From Rhodococcus sp. JCM 9791 (lineage in GTDB: Bacteria > Actinomycetota > Actinomycetes > Mycobacteriales > Mycobacteriaceae): 34,924 nucleotides of DNA. The stretch spans positions 1-34,924 of the forward strand of contig BBEG01000016.1 in assembly GCA_001312645.1 (NCBI GenBank), read 5' to 3'. The notes under the pieces are model-generated. The model saw only the letters and a list, made by a program, of their open reading frames with translations, was not told the DNA's origin and made no database searches. The position numbers and the translations under genes are program-made. Positions 1 through 9,344 of the stretch are shown here, piece by piece (position 1 is the first letter of the stretch; every line of letters begins with the position of its first letter).

Positions 1-297
1 TAGCGCGGCACGACGACCGTCGCCTCGGCACCCGCCGCCAGCGCCGCGGCATAGGCGTTGTACGCCCCCGGACTGCCCATCCGATATCCCGCCGCCGTGC
101 AGATAGAGGACGGTGGCGCGTTCTCCGGCGTGGAGGGTCCGGCACGGTACGCCCCCGAAGTCCGCCTCACCTGCCGTGATCCCCAGTGCAGGGTCGATCT
201 CGGTCGCGGCGACCTTCGCGCGACGTTCCATCAGGTCCGGGCTCGCCGGTGTCCCGGTCCGGTCGGCAGGCAGCGACTCGAGCAGTGTCATCGGCAT
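1..297 (-). CDS. alpha/beta hydrolase, HSL-like (3' end outside window)
   Basis: This is the N-terminal ~100 residues of an alpha/beta hydrolase reading off the left edge. The protein starts MPMTLLESLPADRTG, and after ~75 residues shows YLHGGG followed, one frame over, by RMGSPGAYNAYAAALAAG. HGGG is the oxyanion-hole motif of the hormone-sensitive-lipase (fold-3) family. The catalytic Ser, Asp and His lie beyond the window. The ATG at 297 follows a GGGAG ribosome site by 5 nt. A one-base indel near positions 93-103 breaks the frame inside the motif and is probably a sequencing error. It is the last gene seen of operon 1, behind two genes for ketone and lactone chemistry, so hydrolysis of the ester or lactone made by the BVMO is a reasonable inferred role. 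Family is well supported; substrate is not. Confidence 0.75.
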   Translation of the reverse strand, partial: MPMTLLESLPADRTGTPASPDLMERRAKVAATEIDPALGITAGEADFGGVPCRTLHAGERATVLYLHGGGISDGQSGGVQRLCRGAGGGCRGDGRRAAL

Positions 298-330
298 GTC
301 GTCTCCCAACTGTGTTCTACGAGGTGATGT

Positions 331-1262
331 TCACGAGTGCGCAGTCTCGACGAGCTTGTCCGGATGGCGCATTGCGACTGTCCGGCGGAGACCTTCGCGC
401 CAGTCCACCGTGCACGGTCCCGTGATGGACATGCGCCGACCCGTGTCCGCGATCGAACCCCGCAGCGTCCCCTCGATCGGGACCACATCGACGGTCGCAT
501 CGACGCCCATCAACTCGCCGGCGTACGTCGCCCACTCCTGGACGCTGACCGCTTCGTCGCCGGCCCAATTGACGATGGTCGCGGGGACCGTCGCCGCTTG
601 GAGCAGGCTGCTGATCTGGCTGTTGATGTCGTCCTCGAAGATCGGGCTGTACATGCACGGGTCCCAACGCGTCGTGACCGGCCGTCCGGCGGCGATCGCG
701 TCGACGTGCAGAGCGGGCAGACCGCCGTTAGGACCGTACGAGGCGTTCATGCGCGCGATCGTGACCGGGACACCGAACGCGCGCGCGGCGAACCGTGCAG
801 TGGCCTCCTGGCCGATCTTCGATATCGAGTAGGTCGGCGCGTGGGTGCTGTTGCACTCGCCGAGGGGCGACTCCTCGGTGAACACGTACATCGGGTCTTC
901 CTGCGGGCGGTAGACCGAATGTGTCGACATCACCAGTGCTCCACGTACATTCCGGCAGTGCTGAAGCAACAGCCCGGTGCCTTCGGCGTTGTCACGCAAA
1001 GCAGTGTCGTAGTCCCAGCCCGGAGCCTGATTCGCCGCCAGATGCACAACATATGTGAAGTCGGTCGGCAGGTCGGCGAACTCACCGCTGCGACATCGCC
1101 CTTCACCGGGACTATCCCTACGTCGACGAGTCGCTGCCGATCTTCCGGCTTGCTGAACCGCGCCAGCCCCCAGACCTCGTTGTCCGCGCGCAGCTCGCGC
1201 GCGATCGGGAAGGCGATCTGCCCGGCCGCTCCTGTCACCAGGATCTTCTCACCGCTCAGCAT
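331..1262 (-). CDS. NAD-dependent epimerase/dehydratase family protein (extended SDR)
   Basis: An extended short-chain dehydrogenase of about 310 residues. The N-terminus carries a Rossmann glycine motif (LVTGAAGQI, ~residues 8-16), then VVHLAANQAPGWDYD, a serine region (LVMSTHSVY) and the catalytic YSISK (YxxxK). The C-terminus ends PDKLVETAHS. Start ATG 1262 has GAGGT about 10 nt upstream. One indel at about 1078-1092 separates the frame ending in GDVAAVSS from the frame starting FADLPTDFTYVVHLAA. The length and motif spacing are normal for the family once joined. The gene sits 33 nt upstream of the alpha/beta hydrolase in operon 1. It could oxidise a hydroxyl or reduce a carbonyl intermediate; the family alone does not give the substrate. 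Confidence 0.8.
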
Positions 1263-1391
1263 TTTTTCACTGACCTCACAGATGTACGGGACGAGCGCCG
1301 GCTCGTCGGGTCTCGAATTCATCGCGCCCGATGGGACCGCGAGTGCAGATACGGATGCGCGGGCACAGTTGCGACCGCGCATCCGCGATGA

Positions 1392-2184
1392 TCACCAGAG
1401 TTGATCGGTGTACTTGTCTGTTCCGACCTCGGTCGGCAAGAACGGCGACGCGAAGGTGACTCGCCCGGCGCCGGACTTCTCGATGTCGGCGGCGTAGTCG
1501 ACGATGTGCTGCCAGCTCTCGACGGGATCGCCCTCGAGGAAGCACAGCTGCATGATGCGCTCGGTGGTTCCGCCGTCGTTACCCATCTTCATCGGCACGT
1601 TGTGATCGGCGGGCCAGGGCTTCATCCGCCAGCTGCTCACCAGGTCGACAGCACCGGTACAGTAGTGCCTTGACCGGTACGCCATTGATGGTCTCAATGG
1701 CGGTGGTGCGGCCGAAACCGTCGGCAGGCTCGATCATCACGGCGACGAGTCCACGGTAGTTATGGTCGAGCGCGAGCTCGAGGGGGACTCCGTCCTCCTG
1801 CGCTGCGACGGTCGAGTCAGGCAGGTACTGGCAGGTGTGCACGTGCTCACGCTCGGTGAAACCGCGGCCGGCGGCGTACAGTTCGCCGACCTGGGTGCGG
1901 CCCCATGCCTCGGCTTCTTCCATCTCCGGCTCGTGCACCCAGTAGGTCGCAAGATACGAGCCGTCCTCGGTCTTGGTCGCGACCGGTCCCGTCTCCGGGA
2001 AACGAAGATCCTTGAGCCGCTTCGGCGCGACCCAGCGGCGACCGGCGAACCAGCCGGGGCCGATCATGCAACCTGCGTAGATGTGGTCACGCTCGTACCA
2101 GCGGTTGTAGGCGACTTCGTGGCCGCGCGTGGGGTCTACCATCGTGAAGAGCATCTGGCCGATCTTGACCGGTGCGTCCGTCAT
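1392..2184 (-). CDS. conserved protein of unknown function, EthD-like appearance
   Basis: I do not recognise this protein with certainty. It is about 264 residues after joining two frames at an indel near 1650-1668 (VPVKALLY, then CTGAVDLVSSWRMKPW). The N-terminal region contains GQMLFTMVDP and AYNRWYERDHIYAG. The N-R-W-Y-x-x-D-H pattern resembles dimeric alpha-beta barrel (EthD-like) proteins, which usually act as small auxiliary enzymes or stabilising proteins in degradation pathways. No signal peptide or membrane segment is visible. ATG 2184 is preferred over ATG 2187 because AAGGA lies 6 nt upstream of it. The gene is directly downstream of the BVMO and upstream of the epimerase in operon 1, so a role in processing the lactone or ketone is inferred only from position. 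Confidence 0.65.
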
Positions 2185-2228
2185 CATCTGTCCTTGGTTG
2201 TGGGTGAATGGTTGCGTGCGTCGAGATG

Positions 2229-4068
2229 TCACCGCTCGGCGACGAGGCCTTCGAGCTTGCCGTCCCCGCGCCAGGCCTCGAGCAGTTCGAAGTATTGGAA
2301 GCCCGGCACGTAGACGCCGGAGACCAGCGGGTTCCGCGTGTCGGCGATCTTTCCTTCGTTGTTGTAGAGACCAGGGGTGCAGGTGAGCAGCCAGTCGGTG
2401 CGGGTCGCGGTCTGATCACTCATGACCTTGCCCCAGGCTTCTTCGGCTTCGGCCGTCGGCTCGATCGTCCGTGTACCCGACGAGATGCAATGGTCGATCA
2501 GGTACGTCATGTGTGCCGCCTGCTCGTCGATGAGGTGGGCGATGTTCGTGATGGTCGCGGTCTGGGTGAATCCGAGCAGGAACAGATTCGGGAAGTCCTT
2601 CGACAGGAATCCGTGCAGTGTGCTGATGCCGTCCGCGAACTTCTTCGACAGCCGGTTTCCGTTGCGGCCGAGCACGTCATAGCCCGCCTTGTCCGTCCAC
2701 GAGCGTCCGCCCTGGAATCCGGTCGCGTAGACGATCAGGTCGAAGTCGCGCTCCTGACCGTCCGACACGATCCCGATCTCGGTGATCCGCTCGATCGGCG
2801 TGCTCGCCGTGTCGACGATGTCGACCGAGTCCTTGTTGAACGAGGCAGGTACTCGTCGCTGAAGCCCGGACGCTTGCACATCGTGCGGTAGTAGGTCTTG
2901 AGCTTGTCGGCCTTCGACTTGTCCTCCACGACGCGTCGATCCGGTCGCGGAGCATCTCGTTCCACTCGTAGTCCGAGCGCTCCATCGCGTCGATGAGTAC
3001 CTCTAGGCTGGGGTTCTCGCCGCCTGCCTCGAAGACCGCGTCCATCTGGTACTTGGCGAACTTGACCCAGCCGTCATCGACGTCGCTGACCGTGGCACGG
3101 TCCTGCACGCATTTGTCGAACGCAGCGCGGCGCTCCCGATGCCATCCCGGCTTGAGTGACTTGAACCAATCGACGTCCGTCTGTGCGTTCTGACGCGGCA
3201 TCACCTGCGTGGGTGTGCGCTGGTACACGACGACCTCGTCGGCGTACTCCGCGAGCTGTGGGATCACCTGAAGGCCGGTAGCGCCGGTGCCGATGATCGC
3301 GACCTTCTTGCCGCGCAGACGGTCGAGGTTTCCGCTGTCGTCGCCACCGGTGTACTCGTAGTCCCAGCGGCTCGTATGGAAGCTGTGACCTGCGAAGGAC
3401 TCGATTCCGGGGATGCCGGGCAAGTGTGGGCGCATGAACAGACCGCTCTGGGTGGCGACGAAGCGAGCCCTGAACTCGTCGCCGTTGTCGGTCCGAACGG
3501 TCCAGCGAGCAGTGTCCTCGTCCCACTCCATGCCGGTGACACGTGTCTGGAAGAGGGCGTGGTCGTACAGACCGTGCTGCTGAGCCAACGACCGGCAGTA
3601 CGCATAGATCTCGCTGCCGCGGACGTATCGCTCGGTGGGAACGTAGCCGGTCTCCTCCAGGTACGGCAGGTAGATGTACGACTCGACGTCGCATCGGACG
3701 CCCGGGTAGCGGTTCCAATACCAGGTTCCGCCGAAGTCGCCGGCGACGTCCAGGATCTTGTAGCTCGAGACCCCGACCTTCTCGAGCTCGATTCCTGCGG
3801 TTATTCCCATGAACCCGGCACCGACCACTAGCACGTCCAGATCGAGCGACATCGGACCCGCCTCACGCGGACCGTCGACGTGCGGATCGGCGTCGAACTC
3901 CGAGAATTTCCCGGTGAAGTCGATCGCCTGGAACTGCTCGGCGCCTTCCTTCGTCAGTCGCTTGTCGCGCTCGGCCGCATACTTCTCGCGGAACACGTCC
4001 AGCCGATCGACTTTGCGGGAGGGAACAAAGGAGTGCGGATCGGCGATACCGACATTTCGATCATTCAT
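2229..4068 (-). CDS. Baeyer-Villiger monooxygenase, CPDMO/cyclododecanone-monooxygenase type
   Basis: A flavoprotein monooxygenase of about 612 residues. It has a first Rossmann motif GAGFMG (~83-88), FGGTWYWNRYPGVRCD (~112-127), the BVMO fingerprint FAGHSFHTSRWD (~225-236) and a second NADPH-binding motif GTGATG (~260-265). The C-terminal CTPGLYNNEGK motif and the overall layout resemble cyclopentadecanone and cyclododecanone monooxygenases, which insert oxygen next to the carbonyl of large cyclic ketones using FAD, NADPH and O2. Two indels, near 2930-2938 and 2841-2847, split the frame between conserved blocks (LRDRIDA, then VVEDKSKADK; DEYLP, then FNKDSVDIV). ATG 4068 has AGGA upstream. 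It lies in operon 1 between a VOC protein and the unknown gene. BVMO assignment is firm; ring size of the substrate is inferred. Confidence 0.9.
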
Positions 4069-4136
4069 GGGTGAGTCCTAAAGGGAGTCTTTGTGCGTGG
4101 TAGCGGAGCCGAGGTCTCGTTCGACGTGGACCGAGC

Positions 4137-4596
4137 TCACCAAGCAGTGCCTGCGGGGATGAACATGAACTCGACCGGTTGCCATCGGGATCGGCGACGA
4201 AGGTGTACTGCGCGGCTCCAGGGTCGTCCAGCCCGACGCGGGTGTCGGGCACGAGTGTGCCGCCGAACTCCACCATCGACGCGGCTGCAGCATCGACGTC
4301 GTCGGCGAAGAACGACAGATGGGTGAGTCCGAGATTGTTGCGACGGTGGTGGGGCTTACCGATCACACCGGGCTTGCTGTACGCCAACAGTTCGAACCGC
4401 AGCCCGTCCTTCTCGATAATGGTCGCGGTGAGGCTGCACGGTGCGTCCACCTCGGGGATCGGCTCGGCGAGCTCGTAGTGAGCCAACTCAGTGAAGCCGA
4501 GACCGTCCCGGTAGAAGCGGAGCGCGCGCGCAGATCCGACACACAGAGGCCGACGTGGGAGGAGCGGTAGGTGCTGGCAGCTGCATTCTGAGTCAT
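4137..4596 (-). CDS. VOC (glyoxalase/bleomycin-resistance/dioxygenase fold) protein
   Basis: A single-domain vicinal-oxygen-chelate protein of about 153 residues. It opens with SSHVGLCVSDLRALRFYRDGLGF, continues with a central GLTHLSFFADDVDAAA block and ends ADPDGNRVEFMFIPAGTAW. The expected metal ligands are His in the first beta strand (SHVGL), His in LTHLSFF and Glu in NRVEFM. Two indels occur: one in the alternating GC run at 4521-4531 and one at about 4174-4178 just before VEFM. ATG 4596 follows AGAGGA by 9 nt. It is between the cyclase and the BVMO in operon 1. VOC proteins act as isomerases, hydrolases or extradiol enzymes; which applies here cannot be told. Confidence 0.8.
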
Positions 4597-4638
4597 TGTG
4601 GTGATTCCTCTCGAACCGAATTGGTGAGCGATCGTCGA

Positions 4639-5529
4639 TCAGCCGACGGCGACCGGAGTGACGGGGCTTGCGGTACCGCCGGTGATGTTGAGAGCACCGA
4701 TGGTGAGCAGAAACTCGTGGCACTTGTCGGCCGCCAGTTCCTTGAGGTCAAGGTTCTCGACGAGGTGGATTCCGTTGTCCACGAGCAGCACGATGTGTCC
4801 GCCGAGGTACACGTTCTGATCGAACGGGATCGCCTCGACGGCCGAGTTGTCCGACCCGACTAACGCGACGTCGCATTCGGCGAGGTACGTGGCCGCATCG
4901 ATGCCGATACCCGGCTGGGGAAGCATCTCTCCCTGCGACTGCATGAAGTCCTCGAGCCATCCCGTGCGGATCAGCACGAGGTCGCCCGCGGCCAGGGCGA
5001 TGCCCTGCTCATCAAGAGCCTGCGTCAGTTCGTCGCGGGTGATCACATGCCCGGCAGGGAGAACGTCGACTCCCTTGGACGCCGCGACGTCGATGAGCAC
5101 ACCGCGACCGACGATCGGATCGACATTGTCGATTCCGCACTTGTCGGCGCCGGAATACGGGCTGACGCCGTCATGCGGATGACCGTTGTAGATCTTGTTC
5201 TCCGAGTACACGTGGCACAGCGCGTCCATGTGAGTCGAGGTGTGCGACGGCATGATCAACTGATCCTCGTGGGCGCCGACACCGGGGACGCCCCCGTTCG
5301 CGCGCGCCATCGCCTCGTCGCTGTGATTGATCATCGTCAGTCGCTGCGGGGTGCCGCGGTACTCCATGTTCGGCACGCCGGACCGCTGGATCGGGATGCC
5401 GAGACTGTACCGCTTGCCGGTCCGAGGGATTTGCAGAGCTGCCAGCACGCTCTTCTGCGTCAGCAGGTTGAGCGCACCCTTCTCATCCAACTCGCCCCAT
5501 CGCCCCCAGTTCGACTTGCGTGTACTCAC
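4639..5529 (-). CDS. cyclase family protein (kynurenine formamidase-like metal hydrolase)
   Basis: An intact 296-residue protein of the cyclase/KynB fold. The signature HTSTHMDALCH (~residues 95-105) matches the HxGTHxDAPxH metal site that binds Zn or Mn in this family. The C-terminus carries a conserved asparagine/glutamate region (VGSDNSAVEAIP) before NVYLGGH. Members hydrolyse amides, lactones or esters, or dehydrate cyclic substrates. GTG at 5529 is the start: AGGAG lies 5 nt upstream, and no in-frame ATG fits better. It is the first gene of operon 1, about 130 nt below the composite promoter at 5658-5698. Next to a BVMO, opening of the product lactone is the simplest inferred role, shared or redundant with the terminal alpha/beta hydrolase. 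Confidence 0.85.
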   Translation of the reverse strand: MSTRKSNWGRWGELDEKGALNLLTQKSVLAALQIPRTGKRYSLGIPIQRSGVPNMEYRGTPQRLTMINHSDEAMARANGGVPGVGAHEDQLIMPSHTSTHMDALCHVYSENKIYNGHPHDGVSPYSGADKCGIDNVDPIVGRGVLIDVAASKGVDVLPAGHVITRDELTQALDEQGIALAAGDLVLIRTGWLEDFMQSQGEMLPQPGIGIDAATYLAECDVALVGSDNSAVEAIPFDQNVYLGGHIVLLVDNGIHLVENLDLKELAADKCHEFLLTIGALNITGGTASPVTPVAVG

Positions 5530-5568
5530 ATCGGCTCCTTGCCTGTCGATCGTGTCGATTTGTCCTGG

Positions 5569-5629
5569 CGATTGTGTTCTGGCGAAAGCGGCGCATCCAC
5601 GCGCATGCCCGCAGAGCGGGACCTTGGTA
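5569..5629. repeat. leader segment repeated at 9218-9276 (copy 1)
   Basis: This 60-bp stretch of the operon 1 leader aligns with 9218-9276 at roughly three quarters identity by eye, including GCAGAGCGGG(A)CCTTGGT and CTGGCG blocks. Both copies lie in the 5' leader, transcribed on the minus strand, just downstream of a composite promoter. On the minus strand both can encode a short MR-x-x-RQ-x-x-IA peptide, but no ribosome site clearly supports translation. It is part of a larger duplicated junction. Confidence 0.6.
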
Positions 5630-5657
5630 TGAGTGGGGCCATCCGAATTGGACCGCC

Positions 5658-5698
5658 GTGACTCGAATCACTGTAGCCAGCGGCTACCACCTCGTCAA
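5658..5698 (-). promoter_or_regulatory. composite promoter-operator, site 1 (drives operon 1)
   Basis: On the minus strand, -35 TTGACG (5698-5693) and -10 TACAGT (5675-5670) are separated by 17 bp. A 15-bp dyad GTAGCCAGCGGCTAC (5673-5687, one mismatch in symmetry) fills the spacer and overlaps the -10. A second dyad, read on the plus strand as GTGAC-TCGA-ATCAC (5658-5671), spans the -10 end and the expected start point. The same layout occurs at four other places in the window. Predicted target: the cyclase-BVMO-hydrolase operon starting at 5529. Confidence 0.85.
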
Positions 5699-5744
5699 CA
5701 TGTTGCGTGAAATCTGGGCATCGAGCATTTCAGGGCTAATTTTC

Positions 5745-5830
5745 AGCATGGCGAGCGCGCCCGTCCCTGGCTATGAGCTGACGGGGATCCGTCAATGAAC
5801 TTCTCGGCGACGATTTCACCGCGGTCGCAG
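5745..5830 (-). pseudogene. remnant of an LLM-oxidoreductase 3' end
   Basis: The stretch ATCCGTCAATGAACT..CTCGGCG at 5787-5809 is nearly identical to 9602-9624, which encodes the C-terminal EEFIDGY of the LLM gene. Flanking bases also align, from about 5750 to 5825, with small gaps. Read on the minus strand it gives EIVAEKFIDG. Only the last ~25 codons are present, so it is a non-functional copy. It has the same position relative to site 1 as the real LLM end has to site 2, but is about 165 bp closer. Confidence 0.65.
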
Positions 5831-6062
5831 GTTCTTCGTGATCCGAGGCACGCCACAGAGGCCGTGAAAATCATGGTGGACGAGGATATTCACCTCGAGT
5901 TCAGACACGGCGCTGCATTCGTTCGTTCAATCATGTTCGTGCACTGCGCCCTTGGCTCTGGTAGAAGCCGGAGGTCGACACGTCGAGACAACGTGCCATC
6001 CGATGAACTGCAGAGGTCGCGTACTCGGCGTCTGTCGACGAGTAGCGCTCTGCCTTGGTCAT
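5826..6062 (-). pseudogene. IS3-family transposase OrfB N-terminal remnant
   Basis: On the minus strand from 6062 the frame reads DAEYATSAVHRMARCLDVSTSGFYQ, which matches the start of IS3-type OrfB proteins (the MCxxLGVSxSGFYxW block). After a frame change, HDFHGLCGVPRITKNLRPR resembles the following S-x-G-x-YG-x-PRI-x-x-xLR segment. The integrase core with its DDE residues is missing. It directly abuts the LLM remnant, so an insertion or IS-mediated recombination is a likely cause of the duplicated junction. Recognition is from motif memory only. Confidence 0.55.
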
Positions 6063-6108
6063 CGCGCTGGTCACTCCGCTTCGACGGCGGGTCTTCAGCC
6101 TCGCCGAT

Positions 6109-7161
6109 TCAGGAACGAGCGAAATCGATCACGGCACGGCCGTGCAGTGAGCCGTCTCGAAGCTTGGAGTAGGCCGTCTCGATGTCGTCGGGCGAAAATA
6201 CCTCGACCGGGCTCTGGATCATTCCACGCCGAGCCAGCGCCATCACCGAATCGAGATCGCTCACTGTCGATCCCTGATAGGTGAAGACCTCGCCGTCACG
6301 CGGCAACAGGTGGAACCACTCGCCGAGCGTCGCGAGACGTCCGCCGCCCGCGCCGACCAGACCGTACTTGCCGCCGGGGCGCACGGCGGCGATGCCGGTG
6401 GCGATCGTCTGGTCGATCCCGACGAAGTCCAGGAGCGCGTCGGCCCCTCGGCCGCCCGTCAGCGCGCGGATCTGATCGAGGGTCGAGTCGTTCACGCCCT
6501 CGAACGTCTCGTGCGCACCGAACTCCCGCGCCATGGCCAGCTTTTCCGTCGACTTGTCGACGGAGACCACGAAGGCGGGACTCACCGCGCGGAGGAACTG
6601 GATGGCGAAGGATCCCAGCCCGCCCGCACCGAACACGACGACGGTCGACTCAGGCGTCAGCGATCCCCGGATCCGGTCGACTCCGTGGTAGGCGGTGGAG
6701 CCCGCATCGCCGAGCGGAGCTGCGTGGATCGGGTCGAGCCCGCCGAGCGGCACGATGTCGCGTGCATTCTTCACGAGCACGAAGTCGGCGAGTCCGCCGT
6801 CGTGGCCGTACCCGCGGCCGGCCTCTGCATTACTGCAGTTGTTGGGGGCGCCGCGCAGGCAGTACCAGCACTGTCCGCAACTGCTCGCGGGCAGGACCAC
6901 GACGGACTCGCCCATGCTCAGATGATCGACGCCCTCGCCCAGTGCGACGACGTCTCCGGCGATCTCGTGACCGAGTGTGAACGGGAACTTCCACCCGGCC
7001 GGTTCGACCGCGGCCGCAGGCATCTGCTGCATGTCTAGATCCGAACGGCACAGGCCGACAGCCGACACCCGAAGCACCGCCTCCCCCGGGCCCGGTGTCG
7101 GCTCGGGAGCCTCCTCCCATGTCGGTGCAGTCAGCGGTGCCATTATCCGGAAAGCGCGCAT
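6109..7161 (-). CDS. zinc-dependent secondary alcohol dehydrogenase (ADH-A-like)
   Basis: An intact 350-residue medium-chain dehydrogenase. Catalytic zinc ligands appear as GLCRSD and GHE (~residues 37-42 and 64-66); the structural zinc lobe is CGQCWYCLRGAPNNC (~95-109); the nucleotide fold shows GAGGLG (~175-180). The layout SDLDMQQMPAA, PLGDAGSTAYH and LRDGSLHGRAV strongly recalls the NAD-dependent secondary alcohol dehydrogenase ADH-A of Rhodococcus ruber. Start ATG 7161 follows AGAGAAG. It lies downstream of the MFS transporter in operon 2 and would oxidise a cyclic secondary alcohol to the ketone used by a BVMO. The reaction class is well supported; substrate is inferred from neighbours. 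Confidence 0.9.
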   Translation of the reverse strand: MRAFRIMAPLTAPTWEEAPEPTPGPGEAVLRVSAVGLCRSDLDMQQMPAAAVEPAGWKFPFTLGHEIAGDVVALGEGVDHLSMGESVVVLPASSCGQCWYCLRGAPNNCSNAEAGRGYGHDGGLADFVLVKNARDIVPLGGLDPIHAAPLGDAGSTAYHGVDRIRGSLTPESTVVVFGAGGLGSFAIQFLRAVSPAFVVSVDKSTEKLAMAREFGAHETFEGVNDSTLDQIRALTGGRGADALLDFVGIDQTIATGIAAVRPGGKYGLVGAGGGRLATLGEWFHLLPRDGEVFTYQGSTVSDLDSVMALARRGMIQSPVEVFSPDDIETAYSKLRDGSLHGRAVIDFARS

Positions 7162-7476
7162 TTTTCACTTCTCTTTCATCGAGGTCTTCTCACTTGGGAC
7201 GCGCGGGAGCGTGACTGGCAGTGCCGGCGTGTCGCGAGGTCGAGACGTAGAGCCCTCGGTTCCGCGACGACGCGCCGATGACCGCCGCACGCGCCGACAC
7301 CGAATAGCTTCCCCCGGCCACCGCACCGGAATATCCACCCGATTCCAGGCGTGGATCGGGTCACCGAACCAACCTTCGCTGCCTGAACACCGCTCCGCGT
7401 GGTCGCCTGCTGCGCGCAAAATAACTGCATCCCAACCAACTTGGCAACACCTCCGACCACCCGCGGTGCGGCTTGG
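7162..7476. other. gap between transporter and ADH, no supported gene
   Basis: About 315 bases between the preferred stop of the MFS gene and the ADH start. An open frame continues from the transporter to 7176, but its translation is Arg/Gly-rich with no resemblance to transporter tails. No hairpin terminator, promoter of the composite type or small gene with a good ribosome site is evident. The two genes probably share one transcript. Confidence 0.5.
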
Positions 7477-8995
7477 TCAGCGTGCAGCGGGCGCGGCGGA
7501 TGCGCGGCCGCATTGAGGTCGGCATCGTCGATCTTCGCCGCCGGAACCGTCAGTTGAACAATGTTGCGCGGGACAAGGACTACTGCGATGAGGCTGGTGA
7601 TCGCGATGCCGGCACACATGATCCATGCCAGGTGCATGCCCATGGACGAGTACAGCGGCATGCCGTCGACAACTCGAGCAACGTTCGAGTTCAAGACGGT
7701 GAACACGGCAACCGGCAGGATCGACCCGATCACGGACTGACTGGTTGCGACAATGCTTGCCGTCGACGCCTGCAGCTGTGGTGGCACGGTCTGGATCTGG
7801 AGGTTCGGAATGGAGCTGTATGCCAGACCGGTTCCGAGGCCTGTGATGATTGCGCCCACCAGAACAATCGTCTTGGTGTCCATCCCTGAAAGGACTACGA
7901 ATGCGCCGATGGCCAGCAGCGTGGTGCCCACTGCACAGAGGATGCGTGGAGTGAGTCCACGGCCGATCATTACACCGACGAGTATGCCGCCGATGACTTG
8001 CGCGACACCGAGCGGCGATTGAATGAGCGCGAAACCTCGGGCGTCGACACCGAAACCGTACCCGAGGCCCAAGGACGCAGACGTCATGCACATCAGCGGA
8101 AGGATTGTCGAGCTCACTGTGGTCGAGCCGTACGCCATACCTGCAGTGATCGCGGTCAGTCCGACGGACCGGCGGGTCAGCAGCCGTAGATCGATCAGCG
8201 GTTCCCTGATGACTGTCGCGGAGTAGATCCAGAGAGCGATCAGCACGGCGCCGAGAACCAACAGGCCCAACGTTGTGCCCGATGTCCATCCCCAGCCCCC
8301 TCCAAAACTCACCGCGACCAGGATTGCCCCGATGCTGCCACCGAGAAGCGCGGCGCCGACCAGATCGATCTTGGACCGAAGGCGGTACAACGACTCGTCC
8401 GTGGACAGCTTGATACAGATTCCCGCCACAATCAGGATGATCGTGAAGAACCAGAAGATCGACCGCCACCCGTAATCGTCGATGAGCCAGCCGGTCAGAA
8501 ATGGCGACGCGATACTGACAATCCCCATGCCGCTGGTTGCAAGGGCAATCGCCATAGCGACCGTCTTCGCCGGGTAGACGTCTCGAATGAGCGAATAGCT
8601 GAGGAACAGGCACGAGACGAGCAAACTCGACATCGCTCGCCCGGCCAGTAGCAGCGCGAAGTTCGGAGCCACTGCCGAGACAAACGAACCGGCGGCCGCG
8701 ACGAATACGCAGATGAGCAGGACGCGACGTTTACCGATCATGTCGCGATCTTTCCCAAGGTGGGACTGATCACCGCAGCAACCAGGAGGAACGCGGTCTG
8801 GACCCAGCCGCCCTGATCGGTCCGGAAGTGAGCCATGATGTCCGGCAGCCCAGTTGAGATCATGCTGTAGCTCATGGTGAGGGCTTCGAGAAGTACGACC
8901 AGCGATATCAGAGACAGAATCAGTCGAGGAGACCAACCCCGTTCACGGGCCAGGGGTGCGGGGGCGGGGACGTCAGCTGATCCGACTTGTGCCAT
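7477..8995 (-). CDS. MFS transporter, DHA2 (14-TM) type
   Basis: A multi-pass transporter of about 505 residues. After a polar N-terminus (~24 residues) come hydrophobic helices, the motif A region GKIADMIGKRRVLL between TM2 and TM3 and the motif B-like R in LLLAGRAMSS; hydrophobic segments spread to the C-terminus agree with a 14-helix DHA2 member. An indel at about 8740-8750 (TLGKIA, then DMIGKRR) interrupts motif A. ATG 8995 follows AGGA by 6 nt. The stop at 7477, giving the tail ASAAPAAR, needs a frame change near 7490; staying in frame runs to 7176 with an unlikely tail. It leads operon 2, about 310 nt below composite site 2. Uptake of the substrate or export of toxic pathway compounds are both possible. 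Confidence 0.85.
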
Positions 8996-9217
8996 CGATG
9001 TTCCTCGTGCTCGTAGGTGCGGTTACCTCGTGAGAGTGACGTTGGGCTGTAACCCGGATAGGCCGGGTGAGGTGAGCCTGAAGGGCCCCGGCCCGTTCGG
9101 TGCGGCTCGACAGGACTGACAGCCCCGGCCCAACCGAACGACCTCGCCCGCTGATCGAAATCTTCGATGCGATCGCTTGTGTAAGGAAGTGGCGGACGAC
9201 ATCAACAGCCAGGTCGG

Positions 9218-9276
9218 CAATTGCGTCCTGGCGGAGGTGGCGCATTATGCGCTTTCGCACAGAGCGGGCCCTTGGT
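9218..9276. repeat. leader segment repeated at 5569-5629 (copy 2)
   Basis: Second copy of the leader segment, in the minus-strand leader of operon 2. The remaining bases 8996-9217 hold no convincing gene. A minus-strand open frame 9281-8973 exists, containing MRHLRQDAIADLAVDVV, but it has no good ribosome site and overlaps the transporter start. GTTCGGT at about 9095 and ACCGAAC at about 9135 could pair weakly in the RNA. Confidence 0.6.
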
Positions 9277-9304
9277 GTCAACGGGTCACTCGAATCGCGT
9301 CCCT

Positions 9305-9344
9305 GTGACGGGAATCACTGTAGCCAGTGGCTATCCTTCGTCAA
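9305..9344 (-). promoter_or_regulatory. composite promoter-operator, site 2 (drives operon 2)
   Basis: On the minus strand, -35 TTGACG (9344-9339), a 16-bp spacer and -10 TACAGT (9322-9317). The dyad GTAGCCAGTGGCTAT is at 9320-9334, and the second dyad GTGAC-GGGA-ATCAC at 9305-9318. The 16-bp spacer is one shorter than at the other four sites. Predicted target: the MFS transporter and ADH. It sits between the end of operon 3 (9528) and operon 2. Bases 9345-9527 hold no supported gene. Confidence 0.85.

Noticed and set aside
7176-7476. Extension of the MFS transporter by ~100 residues
   Set aside because: The added sequence is Arg/Gly-rich and unlike any transporter tail. A frame change near 7490 gives a short natural end at 7477.
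8973-9281. 102-codon minus-strand frame upstream of the MFS gene
   Set aside because: It overlaps the transporter start, has no good ribosome site, and part of it is the duplicated leader.
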